64,000 nt of DNA from Segetibacter aerophilus. Lineage in GTDB: Bacteria; Bacteroidota; Bacteroidia; Chitinophagales; Chitinophagaceae. Below the pieces are notes generated by a model. The model saw only the letters and a list, made by a program, of their open reading frames with translations, was not told the DNA's origin and ran no database searches. Where the stretch lies: NCBI RefSeq assembly GCF_007991655.1, contig NZ_BJYT01000006.1, positions 62,001 through 126,000 on the forward strand, in the 5' to 3' direction. Below, piece after piece: positions 26,298 to 35,192 of the stretch; positions within the stretch are counted from its first letter, which is position 1, and each line of letters opens with the position of its first letter. Position numbers and translations under genes: made by a program.

Positions 26298-28490
26298 GTG
26301 GTTTACCATTTATTTGTTAGAGATACGACCGTAAACTTTTCAGGAAAAAACAAGAAAGCTGTTGCAATCAATGGCTCTATACCTGGTCCGACCCTAACTT
26401 TTACTGAAGGCGATACAGCCGAGATTCATTTACACAATCAACTTAAAGAAGAAACTTCATTGCACTGGCACGGTATCATTTTGCCAAACCGCTTTGATGG
26501 TGTTCCCTTCTTAACAACCAAGCCTATTCATCCCGGTGACACTTATGTATACAAATTCAAAGTAGTTCAGAACGGTACTTATTGGTATCATTCTCACAGT
26601 GCACTACAAGAACAGGTAGGCATGTATGGCGCATTGATCTTGAATAAAAGAGAAGAGGCGCAACCTCTCTCTTCTAAAAGAGAGAGCTGGGGCGAGGTGA
26701 ATGTAGTTTTAAGTGAGTGGGCGGATGAAAACCCCATGCAAACACAACGGAGACTACGAACAGCGAATGATTGGTTTGCTATAAAGAAGGGTAGTACTCA
26801 AAGTTATTCGGTGGCTATTAGAGAAGGCCACCTAAAAACGAAGCTGGTCAACGAATGGAAGCGAATGAAAGCAATGGATGTTAGCGATGACTGGTACCAG
26901 AAATTTTTAGTGAATGGCAAACCTGAAACACAGGAACAACAATTTAAAGCGGGTGATAAAGTACTACTTCATATTGTTAACGCAGGTGCGTCAACCTACT
27001 TCTGGTTAACATTTGGAGGTGGTAAAATGAGTGTAGTAGGTAACGATGGAAATGAGGTAACGCCGGTAGAAGTAGACCGACTAATTATTGCCCCGGCAGA
27101 AACGTATGATATAGTTGTGACGATACGGGAGAACATGAGTTACGAGTTTAGGGCAACGTCAGAAGACCGTACAGGTGCATCTTCACTTTGGTTAGGAACA
27201 GGCATGAAAATGCCGGCCTTCAAACTGCCTCGTCTCAAATATTTCGAAGGCATGAAGATGATGAACGATATGATGAATGTCGACGGCACCATGAAAGACA
27301 TGGGAATGAATATGAGCCTTCAAAAGATGGACATGAACACTGTAATGTATCCCGAGATCACAGGGGGTGTGGGAGACACGGCGGCTTCAGGGAACAATAA
27401 TCCCGAAACGAAAAATCAAAGCATGGGTAACATGCAGCACGACATGAGCAACATGCGTACTCCTGTCAGTGGTAACATTGTTACACTCAATTATGATATG
27501 CTTCGCTCGCCTATTAAAACATCTTTACCGGAGGGAAATACACGAACCCTTCACTTCAACCTTAGCGGTAACATGAACCGCTACGTCTGGACTTTAGATA
27601 ACAAGACAGTTACAGAAGCCGACAGGATAATAATCAACAAAGGTAAAAACCTTCGCCTTGTTCTTACCAACAATTCAATGATGCGTCACCCAATGCACCT
27701 GCATGGTCACGACTTTAGAGTAGTAAATAGCCAGAGAGAATATTCGCCCCTAAAGAATGTGATTGACATTATGCCAATGGAAACAGATACCATCGAATTT
27801 GCCGCAAACCAGGATGGCAACTGGTTCTTTCACTGTCACATTTTGTTTCACATGATGGCGGGCATGGGCAGAGTATTTACCTATGCTAATTCACCTGTCA
27901 ATCCGGATTTGCCAGATGCCGAAAAAGCGTATAAAAAGTTTAAAAGGCATCCAGACAATATTATGAAGCATTTGATGGCAAGAATTGGTTTAGAGACTAA
28001 TGGCAGTGATGGGGAGGCAATGCTTTCCTCAAACCGTTATGCAATAATTACTGAATGGCGTTTAGGATCACATCCAGAGCATGGTTATGAAAGCGAAACA
28101 ATGTTTGGAAAATACATAGGGGTCAATCAATGGCTGTTTCCTTATGTCGGTTTTGATTATCACAAGAATAATAAAGAGAACGAAAGCGAGAAAAACTTCT
28201 TCGGTCAATATAGCAACCAGAACAACAGAAGAACATTTACTGCTGGTGTACAATACATGACACCTGGTTTATTTATAGCCGATGCAAGAGTTGATGGTAA
28301 AGGCAAGTTTCGTTTTGAATTAAGCAGGGAAGATATCCCCGTCACTCCACGTCTTCGTTTAGGAGTAATGGCTAATACGGATAAGGAATACATGGCCGGC
28401 TTTCGGTATGTACTTTCTAAATGGCTAACTGCTTCAACTCACTACGACAGCGACATGGGATACGGAGCAGGTATAACGATCACTTATTAA
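26298..28490 (+). CDS. Multicopper oxidase (CopA-like) with C-terminal CopB-like outer-membrane part
   Basis: From a GTG at 26298, 730 residues: three cupredoxin domains with complete copper ligands LHWHG, YWYHSHS, HPMHLHGHDF and FHCHILFHM, a Met/His-rich loop (about 315-390) typical of copper-oxidising CopA/PcoA/CueO types, and a C-terminal 160-residue region starting ITEWRLG resembling the beta-barrel of CopB. Likely oxidises Cu(I) in the periplasm as a copper-tolerance enzyme. As called, it has no signal peptide and its first beta strand begins before the start; the missing part is in frame just upstream, after a single TAA at 26283. It also has an in-frame insertion of repeat-like DNA at about 26655-26700. 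Confidence is high for the family, moderate for gene integrity. Confidence 0.87.
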   Translation: MVYHLFVRDTTVNFSGKNKKAVAINGSIPGPTLTFTEGDTAEIHLHNQLKEETSLHWHGIILPNRFDGVPFLTTKPIHPGDTYVYKFKVVQNGTYWYHSHSALQEQVGMYGALILNKREEAQPLSSKRESWGEVNVVLSEWADENPMQTQRRLRTANDWFAIKKGSTQSYSVAIREGHLKTKLVNEWKRMKAMDVSDDWYQKFLVNGKPETQEQQFKAGDKVLLHIVNAGASTYFWLTFGGGKMSVVGNDGNEVTPVEVDRLIIAPAETYDIVVTIRENMSYEFRATSEDRTGASSLWLGTGMKMPAFKLPRLKYFEGMKMMNDMMNVDGTMKDMGMNMSLQKMDMNTVMYPEITGGVGDTAASGNNNPETKNQSMGNMQHDMSNMRTPVSGNIVTLNYDMLRSPIKTSLPEGNTRTLHFNLSGNMNRYVWTLDNKTVTEADRIIINKGKNLRLVLTNNSMMRHPMHLHGHDFRVVNSQREYSPLKNVIDIMPMETDTIEFAANQDGNWFFHCHILFHMMAGMGRVFTYANSPVNPDLPDAEKAYKKFKRHPDNIMKHLMARIGLETNGSDGEAMLSSNRYAIITEWRLGSHPEHGYESETMFGKYIGVNQWLFPYVGFDYHKNNKENESEKNFFGQYSNQNNRRTFTAGVQYMTPGLFIADARVDGKGKFRFELSREDIPVTPRLRLGVMANTDKEYMAGFRYVLSKWLTASTHYDSDMGYGAGITITY
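26655..26700. repeat. Palindromic repeat inserted in frame within the multicopper oxidase gene
   Basis: CTCTCTCTT (26665-26673) and AAGAGAGAG (26678-26686) form a hairpin, followed by CTGGGGCGAGGT, the tail of a repeat type I know from Bacteroidota intergenic DNA. It encodes QPLSSKRESWGE between LILNKRE and VNVVLSEW, where family members have only a short turn. Confidence 0.6.
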
Positions 28491-28541
28491 TCAAGCAAAT
28501 AATTAGTAGTATTATTTACAGCCTACTAAGTAATGCCTCTG

Positions 28542-30980
28542 TTAGCTTAACTCTGAAGTGCCTTCTGTTATTTTCCATGGGGTTATAGTTTTGGGTATGT
28601 ATGGTTCTATAAGAGGACTTTTATAAACAGGGTATTGGACACCGTTAGCAGCTAGCAAATTATAAATTTCTATCATTGCGTTGCTGCGGATTGCTCCTGC
28701 CTCGGTCAAGTCTTGTACCCAAAACAAGATTTTCAGCTTGATCGCCAGGTCGCCAAAATGTTGTAATACTACGGCTGGTGGGTGATCTTTAATTATTTTT
28801 TCATTATTCGCCAGCATTTCCTGTATTAGCGATGTAATCTTTTTAATATCTGCCTGGTATGGAATGTCAATCAAAAATTCTATCTGTTTGTTACGATCCT
28901 GCATTGTCCAGTTAATCAGATGCTGGCTCAACAGGTCGCCGTTTGGCACAATAATATCAGCTCCTTCATTGTTATTTATCTTACTACTTCTTACGCCGAT
29001 TTCTTTTACAACGCCTGTTTTGCCTCCCACTTCTATAAGATCGCCCACTTGTATGGGTCTCTCAAATGCAAGTATTACCCCCGAAACCAGGTTGTTCACG
29101 ATGTTCTGCAAGCCAAAGCCAATGCCTACGCCCAGTGCACCTAACATCAACGACAGTTTATCTAATGGAACGCCGGCAGCAGCGACTGCGATACAAAAAC
29201 CGAGTGTCCAAATGGTTAAGCGTATCAGCAACATCATTGAGCCTACCCGACTGCGGCTGTTCGAGTTCTTTGTTTTTTCGTTTCCAAAGAAAAAGTTGAT
29301 GGCACCCGATATCACTGAAGAAAGCCAAATGATACAAATGAAAATAGCTACGCTTTTAAATGAAAATACCATGCTGCCAATTGTTCTTGTTTCGTTGAAG
29401 AAAGAAGCAAGCACTTCAAGCATTGCATCATAAAGAGTAAAGTTGCGAGCTAGCGAGACTGTCCATGCTATTGTTGACAACACCCAAAGGATTCTCAAAA
29501 ATTGGTTTTCAAGAATTTTATAATTAATAAACTTGGCGAAGCGGCTATCACGGTAAGCTTCGGAGTGAACATAAATAGCTTCAAGTACCATCGTGCAAAA
29601 TACTTTGAAACTAACGCCGAGTAAGAGGCATTGAACGGCGCTCACGCCAAATATTTTTGCCAGCGATACCCTTCCTGTAAGGTTGAAAATAATTGATAAT
29701 ACTACTTGTGACAGTGAGAAAATTGCAAGAGCCCGGGTTGCCGGAGATTCAGCCAGCCTGGTAAAGCCGGGCTTTTTGTTAATAACTATTTTCACGCAAA
29801 TAGCGGCCAGTAAGACGCCTGCGAAGAACAGCCCCCAGCGTTCCCCAAATGCCGATTCAAGTAGTATATTATCCAGTGCATAGTATAGCCACAAAAAGCT
29901 CAACGAGAACCATATTATTTTGGACTGTTTTGATAAATAGGGTAATATCAGGTAGGTAAGAGTTGCTAAACGCAGCACCTCGCACGAATGCAGAAATGAC
30001 ATTGGCGGATTGGCAAAAAAGAATGGTAGATACGTAAAGAAACCCATCAGGCATCCAATGAAAATACTTCTACTTAGAAAGTGCATTGGTGCTACGACTG
30101 CAGCTACATTTTGTTGTTTTCTTATCCGCGTCATATTCAATAACATCCACGAAAAAGTAAAAATAAAAAGCATTAGTCCAACGGTTATTACACTCCATTT
30201 CCCCTTTAAATAAATCAGTATGATCAGCCACGACCTTTGCAGACCCAAGCTAGTTATTTCGACAAGGTCGTTTTTGTATTCCTCTTTCTTTGAACTGAAC
30301 AGGGGAGACTCTTCCTGGTCCCACATCGCCATCTTAAACGAAAGAGCCAGGTAGTGCATGTCTGATATAATATCAGTGGCTTGAAGTAGGTTAACCGATA
30401 CTTTATTTCTTAACAAGTTTACCTTCGTCAAGGTCTTCTGCTGCATCGAGTCGAGCTCGTGTCCCTCAACGCGTATATCCTGTAACTGCTCAAGCAAAAC
30501 CGAATCTGATACATTGAAATTTAGAACAGGATCACGCAATATTTTCTTAACCTCTGTGTTACTCTGCGTTAATTCATTGCTGAAGTTGTTTAAAACCTTG
30601 TGGTATGAATCCAGCTTCCCTGAAATTTCATGCAACATGATTATTCCGCTATTTAAACTACGAAGGTTCATCTGGTTACCCTTCTTCTCCAGTCTTGACT
30701 TAAACCCTTTTACCCGTCTTTCAATGTCTGGTAGATTGAACGAAATAGGGGTAATATTGAATTTACGCCTAATCAAAAAATCGGTATGGTCAATAGTAGC
30801 CGTATAGGAAGCCACTTTCATCATTAATCCGGGTAGCATACTATCACTAACCATCGTCTTTCGCGGACCCGCTTTTATTGCCTGCAGTGGTTGCGAAAGA
30901 ACCGCCTGGAAGGATGACAACATTACTGCTAGAGCTATAGAGAATAAATGAACCTTTTTATTTAAAGTGTAAAGCGTCAT
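28542..30980 (-). CDS. MscS-type mechanosensitive channel, large multi-helix form
   Basis: An 812-residue membrane protein with a signal peptide (MTLYTLNKKVHLFSIALAVML ... VLSQ), a periplasmic helical N-terminal region (about 40-220), some eight to ten membrane helices, and a C-terminal MscS domain containing LGVGIGFGLQNIVNNLVSGVIL (pore helix), ERPIQVGDLIEVG and IIVPNGDLLSQHLINWT. Size and layout resemble MscK/YbdG-type channels, which release solutes upon hypo-osmotic shock. Convergent with the multicopper oxidase gene; not obviously linked to copper. Confidence 0.88.
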   Translation of the reverse strand: MTLYTLNKKVHLFSIALAVMLSSFQAVLSQPLQAIKAGPRKTMVSDSMLPGLMMKVASYTATIDHTDFLIRRKFNITPISFNLPDIERRVKGFKSRLEKKGNQMNLRSLNSGIIMLHEISGKLDSYHKVLNNFSNELTQSNTEVKKILRDPVLNFNVSDSVLLEQLQDIRVEGHELDSMQQKTLTKVNLLRNKVSVNLLQATDIISDMHYLALSFKMAMWDQEESPLFSSKKEEYKNDLVEITSLGLQRSWLIILIYLKGKWSVITVGLMLFIFTFSWMLLNMTRIRKQQNVAAVVAPMHFLSRSIFIGCLMGFFTYLPFFFANPPMSFLHSCEVLRLATLTYLILPYLSKQSKIIWFSLSFLWLYYALDNILLESAFGERWGLFFAGVLLAAICVKIVINKKPGFTRLAESPATRALAIFSLSQVVLSIIFNLTGRVSLAKIFGVSAVQCLLLGVSFKVFCTMVLEAIYVHSEAYRDSRFAKFINYKILENQFLRILWVLSTIAWTVSLARNFTLYDAMLEVLASFFNETRTIGSMVFSFKSVAIFICIIWLSSVISGAINFFFGNEKTKNSNSRSRVGSMMLLIRLTIWTLGFCIAVAAAGVPLDKLSLMLGALGVGIGFGLQNIVNNLVSGVILAFERPIQVGDLIEVGGKTGVVKEIGVRSSKINNNEGADIIVPNGDLLSQHLINWTMQDRNKQIEFLIDIPYQADIKKITSLIQEMLANNEKIIKDHPPAVVLQHFGDLAIKLKILFWVQDLTEAGAIRSNAMIEIYNLLAANGVQYPVYKSPLIEPYIPKTITPWKITEGTSELS

Positions 30981-31264
30981 GAATTGATTTTAATCAGGTT
31001 CCTCGAATAACAGATACAGGAATACCTGGTTTGTAAGCAGTCAAACGAAAATTAGTTGAAGTGGGATCGTAAAAAACTTCTAACGAATCTAATCCCTATT
31101 GCTTCAGCTAATATTCCTCAATCAGTCTTCTGCATTAAATAAAGAACAGCACCCGAGCTTGGAAGCTTTCCAGGCCCGATACGTGTAATCCATATAATTA
31201 ATTGACTAATCAGGATATAACGAATTGAAAACGTTTATAGTATTGTTACTCACCCGTCCTGGGC

Positions 31265-31453
31265 ATGGGTGTGCACAAACGTCTTAAAGAGTTTGTGATT
31301 AAGCATGTAAGCCCTAATGCTTACTTAAAAGATTATAAAGCCATACTAGAAGAAGTGGCTGTTGGTAAAGCCGGAACATGGAGTTATTGCGATTTTTTCA
31401 GTGATCATAAAGAAACCGCAACACAGGTGAGGGATACTTGGGATATACGCTAA
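31265..31453 (+). CDS. Doubtful small ORF, 62 aa
   Basis: An ATG-started ORF of 62 residues, charged and aromatic (contains NAYLKDYKAILEEVA and GTWSYCDFFSDH), with protein-like composition but no recognised family, no signal peptide and no clear promoter or ribosome site. It may be a fragment of a decayed gene. Listed because it is the only credible ORF in this stretch. Confidence 0.2.
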   Translation: MGVHKRLKEFVIKHVSPNAYLKDYKAILEEVAVGKAGTWSYCDFFSDHKETATQVRDTWDIR

Positions 31454-31687
31454 CAATACATCTCACAGGGAACACTTAAACACGCCAAAATAGTAAAGTC
31501 ATTAAGGTTAGTAGATATGGTCGCAATAGATCCAGTGACAATAGCCTTAATATTAAAAAATTAAAAAAATAATTTCCAACACAAAAACATTCGTTACTCT
31601 TTAAAACGAACCCACGGAAATAGTAAACCCGGTTTGGATAACTAAAAAAGCTTTAACCTCATTGTAATAAGAGTTAGACATCAAAAC

Positions 31688-31722
31688 AAAGGCTTATCAA
31701 TTAATAAAATTGATAAGCCTTT
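31688..31722 (-). terminator. Terminator of the YtxH gene
   Basis: AAAGGCTTATCAAT/ATTGATAAGCCTTT palindrome followed on the minus strand by a T-rich TTTGTTTTG, 16 nt past the stop at 31738. Confidence 0.8.
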
Positions 31723-31737
31723 CGTTTTGTTCAATTC

Positions 31738-32025
31738 CTATTTTGCTTTAGCTGCATCATCCGCGCTACTTACAATACCTGAAACTTTTTCGATTCCCTG
31801 GTCTACAATGTCGCTGGCCGCCTGCTTCACGTTTTCGTATTTCCGGCGGGTACTTACTTTAAGTTCACCAACCTGTTGTAAAGTTTTATTTCTCAATTTC
31901 CTGGTTTTTTTAGCCAGCTGTTTTCTTGTCTTTCTGCCCTCATCGGTGGCAAATAATCCTGCTACAACACTGCCTAAAGCAGCAACTGCTAAAGCGCCTA
32001 TGATTACTTTTGTTTTCGAGTTCAT
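31738..32025 (-). CDS. YtxH domain-containing protein
   Basis: A 95-residue protein: one N-terminal membrane helix with glycine motifs (IIGALAVAALGSVVAGLFA), then TDEGRKTRKQL, the hallmark of YtxH/gas-vesicle-like stress proteins, and a long basic amphipathic helix. Family members are often induced by general stress in bacteria; function is unknown. Monocistronic with its own terminator. Confidence 0.82.
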   Translation of the reverse strand: MNSKTKVIIGALAVAALGSVVAGLFATDEGRKTRKQLAKKTRKLRNKTLQQVGELKVSTRRKYENVKQAASDIVDQGIEKVSGIVSSADDAAKAK

Positions 32026-32236
32026 AATGTTTGTTTTTTGTGATAGTTAGATCAGGTAAAAAACAATGCCAACAGCCTCAATTGTGGGGAGTACTTGCTA
32101 CGATACAACCAGCCGTATTTCATCCTTTTGTACCGATATCCGTCTAATTAAAGAAGGGAGATTATATTTTAAGGATTGCGAAAGGACGAAGGATCTGTCA
32201 AGGGTCAAGGCCCTGGTTTGCATGAGAGTTTACCAT

Positions 32237-32506
32237 TTACAATTTCAGCCCGCGAAGTATAGGGATGTTCTTTAGCCCTTCTGTAAATTCTTCCGTCTCC
32301 AAATAATCCCCATAAGACCTAAAAGCAGGATGCCTCCACTCCGTATTTTCAAATTCTTTGTTAAGCTTTCTTCTTCCACCTAGTTCAACCAAATGCTCGT
32401 ACCCGATATTGATATGCGGTAAAGAAACGTATAGTTGTTTCCTATTGAAGTACCAGAAGTGATATTTAAGCAAAAGGCCAAGCTTAGGTTCGATACACTT
32501 GACCAA
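32237..32506 (-). pseudogene. DUF488 gene fragment
   Basis: An 89-codon frame whose middle (YFNRKQLYVSLPHINIGYEHL then ELGGRRK ... NTEWRHPAFRSYGDYLETEEFTEGL, described here by key residues) matches the centre of DUF488 proteins, which are normally 120-190 residues. Missing are the N-terminal TIGHS segment and the C-terminal CAE..xCHR motif with its conserved Cys/His. Neither missing part is found in the adjacent DNA. It is therefore read as a truncated, non-functional remnant. Confidence 0.6.
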
Positions 32507-32612
32507 ATTTTATACCCTGCTCCACCGCTATAATTTCTCTTATTATTGGCAGTATGAACATTTTTATTTGCCTTAAATTCGCTTTTAGCGTTTTGACGTT
32601 AAATACAAATAC

Positions 32613-35027
32613 ATGAAGAAAACTCTGCTTCTTTCCATCTTTCTCTTTATATCATTTCTATCCATACATGCCCAGGTAATTGACTCGATGATCAAGGTTT
32701 ACTCGGAGCAGGTGCCGGATGAAAAGGCTTATGTACATTTTGACAAAGACCTTTATAGAGCCGGCGAAACAATCTGGTTTAAGGCCTACCTTTTTTCCGG
32801 TTTCAGTTTGTCTTCGACAAGCAAAAATTTCTATGCGGAGCTGGTAAATGACAAGGGAAATATTGTGCAACGAAAGGTATATCCTATAGCTGAGTCTTCT
32901 TCGTCAGGAAGCTTTGATTTGCCTGACTCAATGCCTGCTGGAAACATGGTCTTTAGGGGCTACACTGTTTGGATGTATAATTTTGATACGGCTTTTATCT
33001 TCCAGAAAAATATTGTCGTCACCGACAAAGCCGGCTTAACAGAAAAAAAGAAGTCGGAGGTAGTTAAAACCTATTCTATACAATTTTTCCCTGAAGGCGG
33101 AAACCTTGTCAATAACCTTCAATCTGTAGTGGCCTTTAAAGCGAACGATGAATTGGGATTGCCCGTTGCTGCAAACGGAAACATTGTGGATAGCAAAGGC
33201 ACCGTCGTTACTTCTTTTTCTTCTAAGCACGATGGCATGGGTGCTTTCAATTTAACTCCCTCTCCGAATGAAACATACCAAGCAGTATGGAATGATCCCT
33301 CCGGAAAAAAGCAAACGATATCCTTGCCTGAAGTAAAAGCCCAGGGGTATGTTTTAAAAATATCAGGCGCATCAGGTAAAAAGGTTTTTATGCTGACGCG
33401 AACAGACGAGGTTCCGGAAAGCTGGAAAAAAGTAAACATTATTGCTCTCCTTGGACAGGAAAGAATATATAAAGCCAAAGCAAACCTTGCTGAAACAAAA
33501 GTTACGAGTGGCACTATCCCTGTTGAAAATTTGCCATCCGGAATAATGCAGATCACCATCTTTAGCGATACCTGGGAGCCTATTGCGGAAAGGATAACAA
33601 TGATAAATAACGGCAATTATACTTTCCAGGCAAAAGTGAACACTCCTGAGTTGAACACAAATTTTAGGGCAAAAAATACGATTGAGATCGAAGTCGACGA
33701 CACTGTCTTATCTAATCTTTCATTGGCCGTTACCGATGCGGCTATTGGAAGGCAGACTTCGGGAGACAATATTATATCAAGGATGTTACTGTCGGGAGAC
33801 ATCAAAGGTTATGTTTATAATCCCACCTATTATTTTGCTAATAACGCCGATAGCACTGCCAATAATCTTGATCTTGTTTTGCTTACACATGGTTGGCGCC
33901 GGTACAATTGGGCTACCCTTGCAAGAGGACGAAAGCCTGTTATCAAGTTTCCTGCTGACAACTATTTGACTCTTGAAGCCAAAGTCTTTGGTGTCACAAC
34001 CGCTTCACCGCTTCGAACTGACGAACAGTTGCTGATCTTTATACAAAGCAAAGATTCTTCATCCCAATTTTTGGAAATGCCTAAAACGGGCGTTGATAAA
34101 TTCACGCTACCCAATGTTATTTTTTATGATACAGCTACTGTTTTCTACCAGTTCATGAAAGATAAAAAAGCGGAAAAGGAAATGAGTTTAGGGTTCTATA
34201 ACAACTTCATAAAGGGAGCAAGACGAATTGATTTTTTAAACAGGCCTTTGAATTTAGAAGTTGATACGGCGGCAATTGCAAGGACAAAATTTTTTGCAGA
34301 TAAGCTATTTCAGCTAGGAAGCAAATTCGATCCAAAAGGTAATGTACTAGAGGCGGTAACGGTAAAAACGCGAACCAAAAGCCCTACTCAACAGTTGGAC
34401 GAGAAATATGCAAGTGGGTTGTTTAGGGGCGACAATGGCTACTCTTTTGATCTGACGAACAACCAGGCGACCTCTTATTTCGATATTTTTTCTTTCTTAC
34501 AGGGAAGGGTTGCGGGCCTGCAAATAACCGGTCAAGGCTCCAATGCATCTCTAACCTGGAGGGGTAGCAGGCCGGCGCTTTTCTTAAATGAAATGCAGAC
34601 AGACGTGTCTCAAATTTCTTCCATATCAGTTAGTGACGTGGCTTATATTAAAGTAATGCGCCCTCCTTTTATTGGAGCAACCGGTGGCGGAGCTGGTGGA
34701 GCGATTGCAGTGTACACTAAAAAAGGCGGTGATGTAAAACAAGAACCAGGAAAAGGTTTAAATAAAAGTTTAGTGGTTGGTTATTCTGCTCCAAAAGAAT
34801 TTTATTCTCCTAATTATAAAGATTTATCAGGATCATCGGAGGTCACGGCCGACTATCGCACAACCCTTTATTGGAACCCTATGATTTTAACTGATGCTAC
34901 CAGAAAGAAAGTTCGTTTTGAGTTTTACAACAATGATATTACGAAAGCTTATAGGGTAATACTTGAAGGTGTAAATGAAATAGGTAAGATGGTGAGGGTG
35001 GAAAAAGTTATCCAACAGCCCAAATAG
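32613..35027 (+). CDS. Exported macroglobulin-like protein with C-terminal TonB-receptor plug domain
   Basis: An 804-residue exported protein (signal peptide MKKTLLLSIFLFISFLSIHAQ). Residues 30-130 resemble an MG2/alpha-2-macroglobulin N-terminal domain (EKAYVHFDKDLYRAGETIWFKAY). Middle regions are beta-rich. Around 630-715 there is a plug-type segment (DIFSFLQGRVAGLQI, WRGSRPALFLNEM, GGAGGAIAVYTKKG), but no 22-strand barrel follows. This layout is frequent in Bacteroidota and is presumed to sit in the periplasm or outer membrane; its partner and cargo are unknown. Confidence 0.78.
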   Translation: MKKTLLLSIFLFISFLSIHAQVIDSMIKVYSEQVPDEKAYVHFDKDLYRAGETIWFKAYLFSGFSLSSTSKNFYAELVNDKGNIVQRKVYPIAESSSSGSFDLPDSMPAGNMVFRGYTVWMYNFDTAFIFQKNIVVTDKAGLTEKKKSEVVKTYSIQFFPEGGNLVNNLQSVVAFKANDELGLPVAANGNIVDSKGTVVTSFSSKHDGMGAFNLTPSPNETYQAVWNDPSGKKQTISLPEVKAQGYVLKISGASGKKVFMLTRTDEVPESWKKVNIIALLGQERIYKAKANLAETKVTSGTIPVENLPSGIMQITIFSDTWEPIAERITMINNGNYTFQAKVNTPELNTNFRAKNTIEIEVDDTVLSNLSLAVTDAAIGRQTSGDNIISRMLLSGDIKGYVYNPTYYFANNADSTANNLDLVLLTHGWRRYNWATLARGRKPVIKFPADNYLTLEAKVFGVTTASPLRTDEQLLIFIQSKDSSSQFLEMPKTGVDKFTLPNVIFYDTATVFYQFMKDKKAEKEMSLGFYNNFIKGARRIDFLNRPLNLEVDTAAIARTKFFADKLFQLGSKFDPKGNVLEAVTVKTRTKSPTQQLDEKYASGLFRGDNGYSFDLTNNQATSYFDIFSFLQGRVAGLQITGQGSNASLTWRGSRPALFLNEMQTDVSQISSISVSDVAYIKVMRPPFIGATGGGAGGAIAVYTKKGGDVKQEPGKGLNKSLVVGYSAPKEFYSPNYKDLSGSSEVTADYRTTLYWNPMILTDATRKKVRFEFYNNDITKAYRVILEGVNEIGKMVRVEKVIQQPK

Positions 35028-35192
35028 AGCCTGTACTTCAGCTGCATTTCCAGACATAGTTTCTTATGTTGTGAACTTGAGACGAATTTCGCTGTTATAG
35101 CAGGAATGAGGTTACTACTAAGAACGTTTTTAGGCAATTTTTCTTAGTATCGAAATATGCTTACAACAAACGTTTCTGCTAAAATATTCTCT

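Larger units (their letters stand above)
30981..31737. other. 757-bp gene-poor region
   Basis: Apart from a 62-codon ORF at 31265 and a terminator hairpin at 31688, nothing was found. It is AT-rich, with a poly-A stretch around 31555-31570 and no repeat arms of the dispersed family. It may be a remnant of lost genes, in line with the broken DUF488 gene nearby. Confidence 0.4.

Noticed and set aside
28864-29433. Plus-strand ORF of 189 codons inside the MscS gene
   Set aside because: Antisense shadow of the conserved pore domain.
32480-32500. GGTTCGATACACT resembling a tRNA T-loop
   Set aside because: No acceptor or anticodon stem can be folded around it, and it lies in the DUF488 fragment.
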